DNA of 64,000 nucleotides from Xenophilus sp003671765 (GTDB lineage Bacteria > Pseudomonadota > Gammaproteobacteria > Burkholderiales > Burkholderiaceae_C): the NCBI GenBank assembly GCA_051414805.1, contig CP166702.1, positions 4,836,001 to 4,900,000 on the forward strand, written 5' to 3'. The notes below the pieces were generated by a model. It ran no database searches. It had not been told where the DNA came from and was given only the letters and a program-made list of their open reading frames with translations. Below are positions 26,092 to 34,659 of this stretch, in pieces. The translations under genes were made by a program, and so were the position numbers. Position 1 is the first letter of the stretch. Each line of letters starts with the position of its first letter.

Positions 26092-26147
26092 GCTCCTGAA
26101 TCGATAGCTGCCGGCGCTTGCAGTGCGGGCGCTGCAGGCACTTTTCC
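26092..26147 (+). repeat. Intergenic repeat, TGAATCGATAGC family
   Basis: GCTCCTGAATCGATAGCTGC, followed by a GCGC dyad (GGCGCTTGCAGTGCGGGCGC) and GCAGGCACTTTTCC. It lies just after the histidine kinase stop and could terminate its transcript. Confidence 0.75.
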
Positions 26148-26226
26148 TTCGCATCGTGGGCGCCCCGGCATGGCACGCCACTACACTTTCGCGGCCCTCG
26201 AGGAGCAAAAAAGGAGAAGGGGCCGC

Positions 26227-27678
26227 ATGCCAGAACCGACATTCCAGAACCCGGACTTCGCGCCGGATCTTTCGCAATTCGAACGCGAGCCGCCCGGGCC
26301 GCCCGCAGCCCCGCCCCCAGGGGCCCGGCCCCCGCGCGACATCGAGGCCTGGCCCCTGGCCTTCACCGGCGACGGGGGCGTGTACTTCGGCGTCTGGATC
26401 GTCAACGTGCTGCTCACCATCGTCACGCTCGGGCTGTTCACGCCCTGGGCGCGGCGCCGCACCATCAAGTACTTCTACGGCCACACGCTGGTGGCCGACA
26501 GCCCGCTCGAATTCACGGCCGGCATCCGCGGCATGGTGTTCGGCTTCCTGCTGCTGGCGGCCTTCTACATCGCGCTGAACGTGGCGGCCGAGACGGGACA
26601 GCACGTCGTGTACTTCGCGATCGTGACCGGCGGCGCCGTGCTGGCGCCCTTCCTCTGGGGCAGCGCGATGCGCTTCCGCCTCGGCCACACGCGCTGGCGT
26701 GGCCTGCGCCTGCGCTTCACGGCCGGCTGGGGCGAGGTGTACCGCGCGAGCTGGCCGGTGTTCGCGCTGGCCGCGGTGTGGCTGGTGGCGGGCTTCGCGA
26801 TCGCGCGCCTGGTGCCCGACGCGCCCCAGGCCGGCGCGTCGTCGGTGCAAGGCCCGGCCGCGCTGCAAGCGCCGGTGCACGCCGCGGCGCCCGCGCGCGA
26901 GACCGACTCCGCCAGCGCCACCGAGGTCGACCCCGACATGGACGCCGACGAAGAGGAAGACAGCTCCCCCGCCCAGCCCAGGACCCCGCCCTTCCCGCGC
27001 CCCACCTGGCCCATGGCTGGCGTCGCGCTGGCGGCGGCGCTGCTGAGCCTGCTGTGCCTCATCCGCCTGGAGTTCAACTACAAGCGCCTGCTGGTGATGC
27101 GCGCGGCTGTCGGCGGGCAGACCGGCCGCTGGAAGCCGGTGTTCGGCGACTTCGTGCGCATCTGGGGCGCCAGCGTCGGCTTCTTCGTGGCCACGCTGCT
27201 GGGCATCGGCGTCGCGATCGCGGCGCTCGTCGGCGTGGCGGCGCTGGTGTCGGGCGGCCTGGCCGCCCTCGGTGCGCAGCGCGGCAGTGCCACCTTCATC
27301 GTGATCGCGATCGTGGCGGTGTTCGTGCTGATCATGGCGATGTTCTTCGCCGCTTCGCCCGCCATGGCGTATCGCGAGGCGCGCATGTTCCAGCTCATGT
27401 GGAACAACATCGGCGTGAGCGACGTGGCGCGCTTCAAGACCGACCTGCGCACCGCCAGCTTCGTGTGGCTGCGGATCCGCAACATCCTGCTGAACATGCT
27501 GACGGCGGGCTTCTACCGGCCCTTCGCGCGAGTGGCCGAGTACAAGATGAAGACCGAGTCGGTCACGCTGCACGTCAAGGGCGGGCTCGACCGCCTGGTC
27601 GGCACGCTGGAAGCGCAGCAGAGGGACGGCTTCGGCGACGCCGTGGCCGACGCGCTGGGCCTGGATGTCATCGGCTAG
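26227..27678 (+). CDS. YjgN family (DUF898) inner-membrane protein
   Basis: 483 residues from the ATG at 26227, chosen because AGGAGAAGGGG lies just upstream; a longer start at 26170 is possible. After a Pro-rich cytoplasmic head come multiple hydrophobic segments with the YjgN signatures FTGDGGVYFGVWIVNVLLTIVTLGLFTPWARRRTIKYFYGHT and, in the second half, MRAAVGGQTGRWK and NILLNMLTAGFYRPFARV. A long acidic/Pro loop (about 208-262) separates the halves. Function unknown. Six bases upstream of an M48 peptidase gene, a recurring pairing. Confidence 0.87.
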   Translation: MPEPTFQNPDFAPDLSQFEREPPGPPAAPPPGARPPRDIEAWPLAFTGDGGVYFGVWIVNVLLTIVTLGLFTPWARRRTIKYFYGHTLVADSPLEFTAGIRGMVFGFLLLAAFYIALNVAAETGQHVVYFAIVTGGAVLAPFLWGSAMRFRLGHTRWRGLRLRFTAGWGEVYRASWPVFALAAVWLVAGFAIARLVPDAPQAGASSVQGPAALQAPVHAAAPARETDSASATEVDPDMDADEEEDSSPAQPRTPPFPRPTWPMAGVALAAALLSLLCLIRLEFNYKRLLVMRAAVGGQTGRWKPVFGDFVRIWGASVGFFVATLLGIGVAIAALVGVAALVSGGLAALGAQRGSATFIVIAIVAVFVLIMAMFFAASPAMAYREARMFQLMWNNIGVSDVARFKTDLRTASFVWLRIRNILLNMLTAGFYRPFARVAEYKMKTESVTLHVKGGLDRLVGTLEAQQRDGFGDAVADALGLDVIG

Positions 27679-27684
27679 AGGCCC

Positions 27685-28863
27685 ATGACCGACCCCGCCG
27701 CCACGCTCGTACGCGCCCGCTGGTACGACGGCCGCAGCAGCCAGGCCCAGCCCGTGCTCGTGGGCCTCGAGCCCGGGCCGCGCGGCCCGGGTTTGCGCCT
27801 GCATGCGCTCATGCCCGGCACGGCCGTGCCGCCGCCTTTCTTCGCTCACGACGAGGTCGAGTGGCCCGAGGCCTGGCGACCCAGCCGCGCCCAGCGCACC
27901 GTGGTGGTCGACCTGCGCCGGGCCGGCAGCCTGGAGATCGACGACGGCGCCCAGTGGCATGCGGCGCTGGAGGCCGCCGGTGCGCGTCCGGGCCTGGCCC
28001 AGCGCATGCAGACGCGCTGGCGCGTCTTCGTCGGCGTGCTGCTGGCGGCCGTGCTCGCGCTGGCCCTGTTCTATCGCTACGGGACGCCCTGGGCCGCCAC
28101 CCAGCTCACGCGCTTCGTGCCGCTGGGCTGGGAGCAGTCGATCAGCCAGGAGGCGATGCGCGAGCTGGACGACGGCTTCCTCAAACCCAGCCGGCTGCCC
28201 GCCGAGCGCCAGGCCGCACTGCGCGCGCGCTTCGACGCGCTGGCCGCGCAGCTCGGCACGGGCGAGGCGTCGTCGCTGCACCGCTACCGCGGCTACACGC
28301 CGCGCTTCGAGCTCGCGTTTCGCTCCGGCATGCCGGCCAACGCCTTCGCCCTGCCCGGCGGCCAGGTCGTGGTGACCGACGCGCTGGTCAACGAGGCGGC
28401 GAAGGCGGGCCTGGCGGATGACGCGCTGGTCGGCGTGCTGGCGCACGAGATGGGCCACGTGGTGCACCGCCACGGCACGCGGCTCGTGGTCGAGCAGGGC
28501 GTGCTCAACGTCGGGCTCGGGCTGGCGCTGGGCGACGTGTCCAGCGTGGTGTCGATGGCGAGCACGGTGCTCACGGGCCTGGCCTACCGCCGCAACCACG
28601 AGCGCGAGGCCGACTGCTTCGCCGCCCGGTTGATGCAGCGCGCCGGGCTGCCGGTCGCGCCGATGGCCGACCTGCTGATGCACATCGACGGCCCGCCCAC
28701 GGGCGGCAAGGACGAAGCGGCCGCCTCGAAGGACGGTGGGGCGCCGAAAAGCACCGACGGCACCCGCACCCCCTCGGCCGCCGACTGGCTCAGCAGCCAC
28801 CCCGACACCGCCGCCCGTGCCCAGGCGCTGAAGGAGGGCCGCGGCTGCGCCGCCGGCGCCTGA
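27685..28863 (+). CDS. M48 family metallopeptidase, membrane-anchored
   Basis: 392 residues. A 110-residue N-terminal cytoplasmic domain precedes one membrane segment (about 114-134); the peptidase domain holds HEMGH (zinc His pair and catalytic Glu) and NHEREADCFAARLM (third zinc ligand), with SSHPDTAARAQAL near the end. The order resembles periplasmic Ste24/BepA-like domains rather than HtpX. Probably co-translated with the YjgN gene 6 bp upstream; a joint envelope-quality role is an inference. Confidence 0.88.
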   Translation: MTDPAATLVRARWYDGRSSQAQPVLVGLEPGPRGPGLRLHALMPGTAVPPPFFAHDEVEWPEAWRPSRAQRTVVVDLRRAGSLEIDDGAQWHAALEAAGARPGLAQRMQTRWRVFVGVLLAAVLALALFYRYGTPWAATQLTRFVPLGWEQSISQEAMRELDDGFLKPSRLPAERQAALRARFDALAAQLGTGEASSLHRYRGYTPRFELAFRSGMPANAFALPGGQVVVTDALVNEAAKAGLADDALVGVLAHEMGHVVHRHGTRLVVEQGVLNVGLGLALGDVSSVVSMASTVLTGLAYRRNHEREADCFAARLMQRAGLPVAPMADLLMHIDGPPTGGKDEAAASKDGGAPKSTDGTRTPSAADWLSSHPDTAARAQALKEGRGCAAGA

Positions 28864-28944
28864 CAGGGCGGGAAGGACCAGTCCGCCGTGTTGTGTACGG
28901 CCTGCCGGGCCCGGCAGCCGTCGAGCGCCTTCGCGCGACCGAAC

Positions 28945-29649
28945 TCAGTCCTGCGCCGGAGGAAGCATCGACGCGAACATCAGCTTCCCGCTGATCGGAT
29001 CCCAGATGTAGCCGTCATGTTCGACCGCCTGCAACGCCGCGACGAAGTCGCCCTGCAGCAGCGCGTTGTGCGACGACTTCCTGCCCTGCGTGATGACCAC
29101 GCCGAGGCCCGCGCCTGCCAGCCGTTGCAACGCCGGTGTGATGTAGCCGGGCCACTCGGCCATGTCATGCGGAAGCTTCAACCACACGGTGGTGGCCTCT
29201 TCGTGCGCGCCTTCCTGGCCCTGGATGTACAGCGTCCTGATGCAGTGCGCCAGGTACTTGTGGTCGTCGGTGAACCGGCTGGCGCGAAGAGGCTCGACGA
29301 TCGCCACATGATGCATCCCGGGGCCTACGCTCACGGCGCCGTGGGTGACACGGAAATACCTCTGGCTCGCTTCGAGTGTCTTGAGATCCCAGTCCGAGAG
29401 CCTGGGCTTCGCCCGACTCGGCGTGTGCGTTGCTTTTGCGCTTGCTTGCGCAGCAGGCGCCAGCTGGCGCTGCCAGGCGGCCACGCCCGCCGCCAACGCG
29501 CTGGAGTAGCTGGGGTAGCGGGTCGGTGACGACTGCCGCAGTTCGCAGGACAACACCCCCGCCCGCGCACCAGCGCCGTCAAGCAGCAGCCAGATGAATT
29601 CGCCCGGCGCCACCTCGCGCACGGTCAGCGCGATGTCGCGCAGTGCCAT
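28945..29649 (-). CDS. Protein of unknown function
   Basis: 234 residues, not recognised. No signal peptide or membrane segment. The first 60 residues read like a small alpha/beta domain (REVAPGEFIWLLLDGAG...), a Lys/Ser/Ala linker follows, and the C-terminal ~120 residues contain GPGMHHVAIVEPL, RTLYIQGQEGAH and AEWPGYITPALQRLAGAGLGVVITQGRKSSHNALLQGDFVAAL. It is the last of a series of minus-strand genes running down from the TpsB locus, separated from the next by 129 bp. Composition is somewhat less GC-extreme than the flanking core genes. Confidence 0.6.
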   Translation of the reverse strand: MALRDIALTVREVAPGEFIWLLLDGAGARAGVLSCELRQSSPTRYPSYSSALAAGVAAWQRQLAPAAQASAKATHTPSRAKPRLSDWDLKTLEASQRYFRVTHGAVSVGPGMHHVAIVEPLRASRFTDDHKYLAHCIRTLYIQGQEGAHEEATTVWLKLPHDMAEWPGYITPALQRLAGAGLGVVITQGRKSSHNALLQGDFVAALQAVEHDGYIWDPISGKLMFASMLPPAQD

Positions 29650-29778
29650 GGAACAACCCCCTGAACCTCTTCAATCCTGGTCGTGGCACGCAAGCGCTGT
29701 CCAGAAGCCGATCTCGACCGGCTCACCCTCCGCCGGCGGTCGGTCGATCTCTCTATCCGGACGAGCCTGCGCGCCAGC

Positions 29779-30456
29779 TCACAGCGCCATTGCTGCCGCC
29801 GGCTTCGGTGCCGCGTCTTCGCGCGCTGCACGCTTGATGCGCGGGCCGAGCCTGCCCAGCACGTCGGCCGTCACGAAGCTCTTGTCGTCGATGCCCTGGA
29901 GGTCCGGCCGCAGCTCGACGATGAGCGTCCGGTCCGGCAACGGCACGGGGCCGTAGCCAGGTGTGTAGATGTCGACCGGAGGTTGGTACTTGGGTAGCGC
30001 GGGCGGGGGCATGCGGAAGACGGGCATGGCGCCCGCGGTGCGCCGCATGCCGTCGGCCGATGGCGCGCGGCCCACCAGGACGTCGCCGTGTCGGACCGAT
30101 GGGCGCGAGACTCGGGACACCGTCAGGGCCGCGTCAAGGTCGAGCACCTGAGGATCGTAAAGGTCTTCGCCCGCGAGCACCGAGGTGTCGACGTTTCCCT
30201 CGACGATCCTGAATGCCGGAGCGTCGGCTTGCCTGGCGACTTCGGCCGCGCGATACAGCAGGAAGGCGTCGACCCATCGCACCGGCGTGCGCCCGGTGCT
30301 GACGATGCGCACGCGGTACAGCTGGTCACTCAGCTTCGTACTGCTGTAGCCGAAGCGGATGCCATCGGTGCCCGCCGCCCGGGAAGGCGTCGGTGACACG
30401 CACCCTGCGAGGCCGCTGCTGGCAGCCAGCAGTGCCAACATGGCGATTCTGGACAT
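29779..30456 (-). CDS. Lipoprotein, CC0125/CC1285-like
   Basis: 225 residues. Signal peptide with lipobox LAGC (Cys19). The stretch GYSSTKLSDQLYRVRIVSTGRTPVRWVDAFLLYRAAEVARQADAPAFRIVEGN follows the pattern of a family of short outer-membrane lipoproteins (YRV...RV.D..LLRAAE....G...F.VV). The Pro-rich region at about 150-175 precedes a short C-terminal domain. Role unknown. Downstream of another lipoprotein gene by 51 bp. Confidence 0.68.
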   Translation of the reverse strand: MSRIAMLALLAASSGLAGCVSPTPSRAAGTDGIRFGYSSTKLSDQLYRVRIVSTGRTPVRWVDAFLLYRAAEVARQADAPAFRIVEGNVDTSVLAGEDLYDPQVLDLDAALTVSRVSRPSVRHGDVLVGRAPSADGMRRTAGAMPVFRMPPPALPKYQPPVDIYTPGYGPVPLPDRTLIVELRPDLQGIDDKSFVTADVLGRLGPRIKRAAREDAAPKPAAAMAL

Positions 30457-30507
30457 GAGGAACTCCCTTCTTCTTGTGGTTGAACCTGCCGCTGCGTGCC
30501 TCGCACC

Positions 30508-31107
30508 TCAGTCCGGGTAGCGCACCATCCGGATGGAAGGCTGACTTCCTTTGATGTCCCGCAGCAGGCCTGCCGTGTCGAAGCCGATATCGATCGGCGT
30601 GTCGTCGATGGCGCTCCAGTAGTGCCAGGTGCCCGAAGCCAGGTTTGGCGTGTCGGCGGGCGAGGGGTAGCCCAGCGCCATCAGGACCTGCTGCCGGGTC
30701 ATGCCGAGGACGACCTTGCCACTGCGCACGGCCGCCTGCGTGCGGGCCGGCCAGGTGGCCAGTTCGATGCGAGGGTCCTGGTCGACGATGATCTTGCGCA
30801 TCCACCGCATGGTGTCCTCGGAAGATCTCGCGTTGTCATCCCGCAAGGAGATGTACTGGCCGCCGATGGTGCCGTACACGTAGTAGCCACGCTTGATCGA
30901 GTCGTAGCTTGCAGGCTCGCCCGCCGCCACGAACTGCGAACTCAGCACGTTGTTGCTGGACACCCAGTCGTAGTACGGATGCAGGTTGCAGCAGGTGTAG
31001 CCGGTGACCGGGGGCTTGATCGAGGTGGCGCACGCCGCCAGGGCCAGCGTGGTGGCCAGGAGGGCGAAACGCGCCACGCGCGCGCCGGAGAGTTTGGAAG
31101 TTGTCAT
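30508..31107 (-). CDS. Lipoprotein with BamE/SmpA-like domain
   Basis: 199 residues. Signal peptide with lipobox LAACA (Cys26). Residues about 132-165 (VVLGMTRQQVLMALGYPSPADTPNLASGTWHYW) have the SmpA/OmlA pattern (GMT..QV...LG.P... W.Y), which in BamE binds the outer-membrane assembly machinery. Two adjacent Cys follow the lipidation site (YTCCNLH). Located directly downstream of the TpsB region; small lipoproteins are regular partners of Burkholderia-type contact-inhibition loci, but this one is larger than the usual BcpO. Confidence 0.68.
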   Translation of the reverse strand: MTTSKLSGARVARFALLATTLALAACATSIKPPVTGYTCCNLHPYYDWVSSNNVLSSQFVAAGEPASYDSIKRGYYVYGTIGGQYISLRDDNARSSEDTMRWMRKIIVDQDPRIELATWPARTQAAVRSGKVVLGMTRQQVLMALGYPSPADTPNLASGTWHYWSAIDDTPIDIGFDTAGLLRDIKGSQPSIRMVRYPD

Positions 31108-31120
31108 CGTGGAAGGCCTT

Positions 31121-31486
31121 TCAACATTCGATGGGGAGACCGAGGCACTCGTCGTCGAGGACGTGACGCATCAGCAAGACGCGGGATCGCTCCAGCACGG
31201 CGGTCAGGACGTCGAAGCTCAAGTGCTGCGGCTTCTCGATCGGGTGCAGCTCGAACCTGATCTCGTAGGCATCAGTGACGATCAGTTGGAAGATGAAGCA
31301 GTCGGCGGCTGCCGAGTCTTCGGCGGTCAACGCCACGCCCTCTCGCGCGAGTTCACCCGCTGCTGCAGGCTGAGGGACGAACGCGACATGCGCCGAAGGC
31401 CGATCGACCGGCAGCGTGCGATCGGCCGTCGACGCCGCTTCGCTGTTCGGGGCACGGAGGTCCTTTTCTCGTTGTGGTGGATGCAT
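31121..31486 (-). CDS. Small protein of unknown function between TpsB and lipoprotein genes
   Basis: 121 residues, no signal peptide. The second half (CFIFQLIVTDAYEIRFELHPIEKPQHLSFDVLTAVLERSRVLLMRHVLDDE) looks like a compact alpha/beta domain. It starts 6 bp after the tpsB stop and ends 13 bp before the lipoprotein gene, so it is likely in the same transcript. No family recognised. Confidence 0.5.
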   Translation of the reverse strand: MHPPQREKDLRAPNSEAASTADRTLPVDRPSAHVAFVPQPAAAGELAREGVALTAEDSAAADCFIFQLIVTDAYEIRFELHPIEKPQHLSFDVLTAVLERSRVLLMRHVLDDECLGLPIEC

Positions 31487-31492
31487 AGCGGC

Positions 31493-33270
31493 CTAGAAGC
31501 CGTAGTTGAGGTTGAACCCCGCCGTCACCCGGGCCGTGCGATAGCCCTCGGGCTTCCACACCGGTGCGCCGACGAACACGTCATAGTTAAGGTTCTTCCA
31601 ATCCCCCCGCACGCCCACCACGGCGCCGGCCAGATGGTTGCCCAAGAGGTATTTGGTGCTGGGACCACCCACATGGCCGTAGTCCAGACCGGTGTACAGC
31701 TCCGCCCCACTCTGTCCGATGCCCCAGCCGATGTCGTTGCGGATCAGCCAGCCGCGCTCGGCCATCAGGCTCGTCTCGCCATCGAAGCCGCGCACGGTGT
31801 AGCGGCCGCCGATGGCGAAGCGGTCCTGCGGGGTGAGCGGCGTGCGGTTCCACTGCGCGCGGATCAGCCCGCTGTTGCGGAACGTCTGTTCGCCGAGCTT
31901 GAAGGGGACGTTGGCGCTGAGCTCGGCGGTGTAGAGCCTCATGCGCGAGGTGCCTTCCAAGGGCTCCTTGGGATCGTTGCGATACGCGATTTCCTCCGGC
32001 GCCGCGCGTGATCCGAGGCCGCCGGTGCCGCGCTTGTAGGCCAGCGTGCCCTCCAGGGTGGCGGTGCCGGCCCGGGTCTCGATGAACTCCTTGTGGTTGA
32101 CGGCCAGTTCCCAGCCGCCGGTGACCCGGCGCTGGTTCGGTACCTCGGCGTCATCCACGAAGTTGCGTGCTTCGCGGCGCCAGACCTTGAGGCTCGCGCT
32201 GGTCTTGCGGTGCTGGTCGCGCCAGAGCATGCGGGTGAGCTTCAACTCGGCGTTGTTGGTCTTGCCGGCGTAGACGTAGCCCTCGTAGAGGCCGGCGACG
32301 GTCTGGAAGTACTGGCTGTTGGAGGCGGTGAAGCCCAGCAGCCACCAGCCGTAGGGCACGGAGTAGTGCAGGGTCTGGCCTTCGGTACCGCGGTCGGCAT
32401 CGCGCAAGAAGCGCCGGCCGATGTTGTGGTTGGCGTTGACGTAGAAGAGGTCGTTCAGGCCCAGGGGGTTGTCCAGCGAGGCGGTAATGCCGCCCTGGTA
32501 GCGGCCCGTGGTCTCGGTGCCGCTGTCGTCCAGGGAAAAGGACAGGCGCCACTTCTTGGACTGGACGTACTTGACGACCAGGTCGCTCTCGCCGGGCGCG
32601 GCATTTGGGGCGGAGGACGGCTCGATCTGGATGTCGGCTTCGGCAGTGGGGGATCGCTTGAGGTTTTCCAGGCCCTGCTCGATGGCGCGCAGGTTCAGCA
32701 GGTCCCCAGGAGACGCCGGGATGGCGGTGGCGAGCAAGGCGCCCTGCCCTAGCAAGGGCACGGTGGAGTCGGCAGACAGTCGGATGGCGGCGATGCGGCC
32801 GGGGACCAGGGTGAGGGTCAGCGTGCCGGTGGTCAGGTCCTGCGGTGCGGCGAGGACGCGGGTGGTGGTCCAGCCGCGCGCGATGACTTCGGCCTGGGCG
32901 CGGGCGAGGACGACGTTGACGCCGGAGGTGCCGAGGCAACGGCCGAGAGGAGAGTCGTCACCGGAGGTGCCGGACAGGACCGAGGGCGAGACGGCCCACT
33001 GGAAAGAGTCGGAAGCGTCGCCGACGAGCAGCACGCGGCCGATGCGGAAGCACGGGTTTTCGGCATCGGGGATGCGGGAGACGGGGCGAGCCTCGGGCGC
33101 GGGCAAGCGCTGGTCGATCTGGCGTTCGTTCTGCTCGCGCAGGACGCGTTCGCGCTCTTGTTGGCGCTGCTGTTCGATGAAGGGTTGGGGGTGGTGGGGG
33201 TTTGCTGGGCAGGGGTCGGGGCATGAGCGCAGGCGAGTCCGACAAGCGCCGCAAAGAAATAACGATTCAA
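31493..33270 (-). pseudogene. TpsB transporter (ShlB/FhaC/HecB family), signal peptide out of frame
   Basis: Outer-membrane two-partner secretion pore. The frame from about 33200 to the stop has a POTRA_2 domain (CFRIGRVLLVGD ... LVPGRIAAIRL), a second POTRA-like part, and a 16-strand barrel with the lid motif VRGFDGE and a C-terminal GFNLNYGF strand. The natural start is the TTG at 33270, behind a strong GGAGGCGGAG site, encoding a good signal peptide (MNRYFFAALVGLACAHAPTPAQQ). That frame is off by one from the rest: adding one C in the C-runs at 33187-33200 joins them. The gene is therefore frameshifted, phase-variable, or affected by a homopolymer sequencing error. The in-frame upstream start at 33313 has no ribosome site or signal peptide. 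Confidence 0.8.
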
Positions 33271-33313
33271 GCTCTCCGCCTCCGCAATCTAGTTTTTTGC
33301 AAACGATGATCAA

Positions 33314-33912
33314 ATTTACTGGTGATGCTCAACTACCAGCGTAAATTGCTCACCCATATCCGCTTTCGGATCTTTAACATATTTCAGCTTCCGCCAACGG
33401 CTTCATTGCACCGCTATTCGAATTCAAGCGCGTAGCTGCAAAGTTTCAGTTCTTGTTAACTATCTGCCCCCTCAGGCGACAGAATCGGCCTCCATCACAT
33501 CAGCCAATGTCAGTTCTCTCCCGCTTCCGCCTGTTATATCATCTTCCAAAGCGACGCAATCACTCAAAATCTCTCACCGCTGCGAAGCTCCGATACAGCG
33601 CCACTGCCGGCTCCGGCCATAATTCCGTTCGGTGAAGTCGTTGCGGCCAAGCCCGATCCATGGAATACATTTAAGGACTCTCTGGTTGCCCTGCATTCCG
33701 TCCATTCAAGATTTTTCTAATTTATATCACCACCCCATGGTGACCGCTGTGGCATCGCCAACTTCGATGAGGACGACGTTGTCCAAGCCTTGTATAAAAT
33801 TTGTGATGAGGCAATGCACCCACCTAAGAGGCGGCCGGCGGCGAATCTTCGCGACCTAGAACCCTGCGCAATGAGAATTTGCCCCGTTCGTCGAGTTAGA
33901 TAGTCCTTGTTC
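33314..33912. other. Lower-GC stretch without an intact gene
   Basis: About 600 bp between the TpsB start and the TpsA remnant, with clearly more A/T than its surroundings. Short protein-like fragments appear, each broken by stops or frame changes: on the plus strand VVAAKPDPWNTFKDSLVALHS (ending near 33718) and GIANFDEDDVVQALYKICDEA (about 33755-33895, another frame); on the minus strand DDITGGSGRELTLADVMEAD. In bcpAIOB-type loci an immunity gene occupies this place, so a decayed immunity gene is possible but not shown. Confidence 0.4.
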
Positions 33913-34535
33913 TTAGGACTGGATATGTTGGCAGTTGCTGGCACTCACGCCATAGCTCAGGCCGGCCGTGCCGGTGCTCGCCAGGGACGTGGCCGTGTAA
34001 TAGGCCTGCTTGCCGCTCATGGCCAAATTGATGGCGCCGAGGGCCTGCATGCGGCCGCCTCACGCCATTGACGGTAACAAACTCTGTCTTTAAAACACTC
34101 CCACCGTCCATTGATAAGCCGCCATTGCCGCCGCATCATTCGCCATGCCGGCCATTTGCTGGTCGCTATAGACCACAGGGTCATAGACTGTTTTAGTAAT
34201 GATTTTCCCCGCGGGTGTCCCTGGCATTGCGTAGTTGATTTCACAAATTCCTAGCGCAACCTCCTTAGGCGCGCCTACCACCTGCCCTCCATCGGCGCGC
34301 AGCGTCTGGTTGAAATTGGTCATGTTTTGACCGCCGTCGATCGTAACTGCCTGCCCTTGGTTATCCGTCTTGATACCGGCTTCAATCAAATGCCTGCCAA
34401 TGGGCGTGTCCGTCTGCGCCGTCCCCGGCGATGTCGCCCCGTCGCGCGGAAGTTGATGGTGACGTTCTTGGCGAGGATGTTGACGTCGCCACTGGCGAGC
34501 GGCCTAACCTTGCTACCAAATTGATGCTGCTTGCA
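33913..34535 (-). pseudogene. Remnant of a TpsA/CdiA-like hemagglutinin exoprotein, several frameshifts
   Basis: Minus-strand fragments in successive frames: QHQFGSKVRPLASGDVNILAKNVTINF (about 34535-34450) is a hemagglutinin-repeat-like end; then TDNQGQAVTIDGGQNMTNFNQ ... KIITKTVYDPVVYSDQQMAGMANDAA (34389-34090); then LKTEFVTVNGVR; then INLAMSGKQAYYTATSLAST ending at 33913. The KTVYDP...AYQW part resembles variable C-terminal toxin regions of CdiA-type proteins. Upstream repeats and the TPS secretion domain are missing. Only the end of the gene remains, next to its presumed TpsB partner. Confidence 0.6.
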
Positions 34536-34659
34536 ACCAAGAAGAGAGGCCGCAGCCGCTTGGCTGCGCTTCGGTGCGCGTGGCCACGCCGGAAGCGCTG
34601 GCAGGCTCTGCCGGCCCGCTGACACGCGCCCGCCCCGGCGCCTGCGGAATAATGCACGG

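Noticed and set aside
24460..28800. 1446-codon minus-strand open frame
   Set aside because: Crosses the histidine kinase, YjgN and M48 genes, each with clear motifs and ribosome sites on the plus strand. Its composition is Arg/His/Gln-rich with no family.
33313..33313. Upstream TTG start that would keep TpsB in a single frame
   Set aside because: It has no ribosome site, and the resulting N-terminus (Cys-rich, no signal peptide) is not that of an exported protein.
33717..33944. 75-codon minus-strand frame in the low-GC gap
   Set aside because: No ribosome site, unnatural Ser/Arg-rich composition, overlaps TpsA remnant frames; not supported as a gene.
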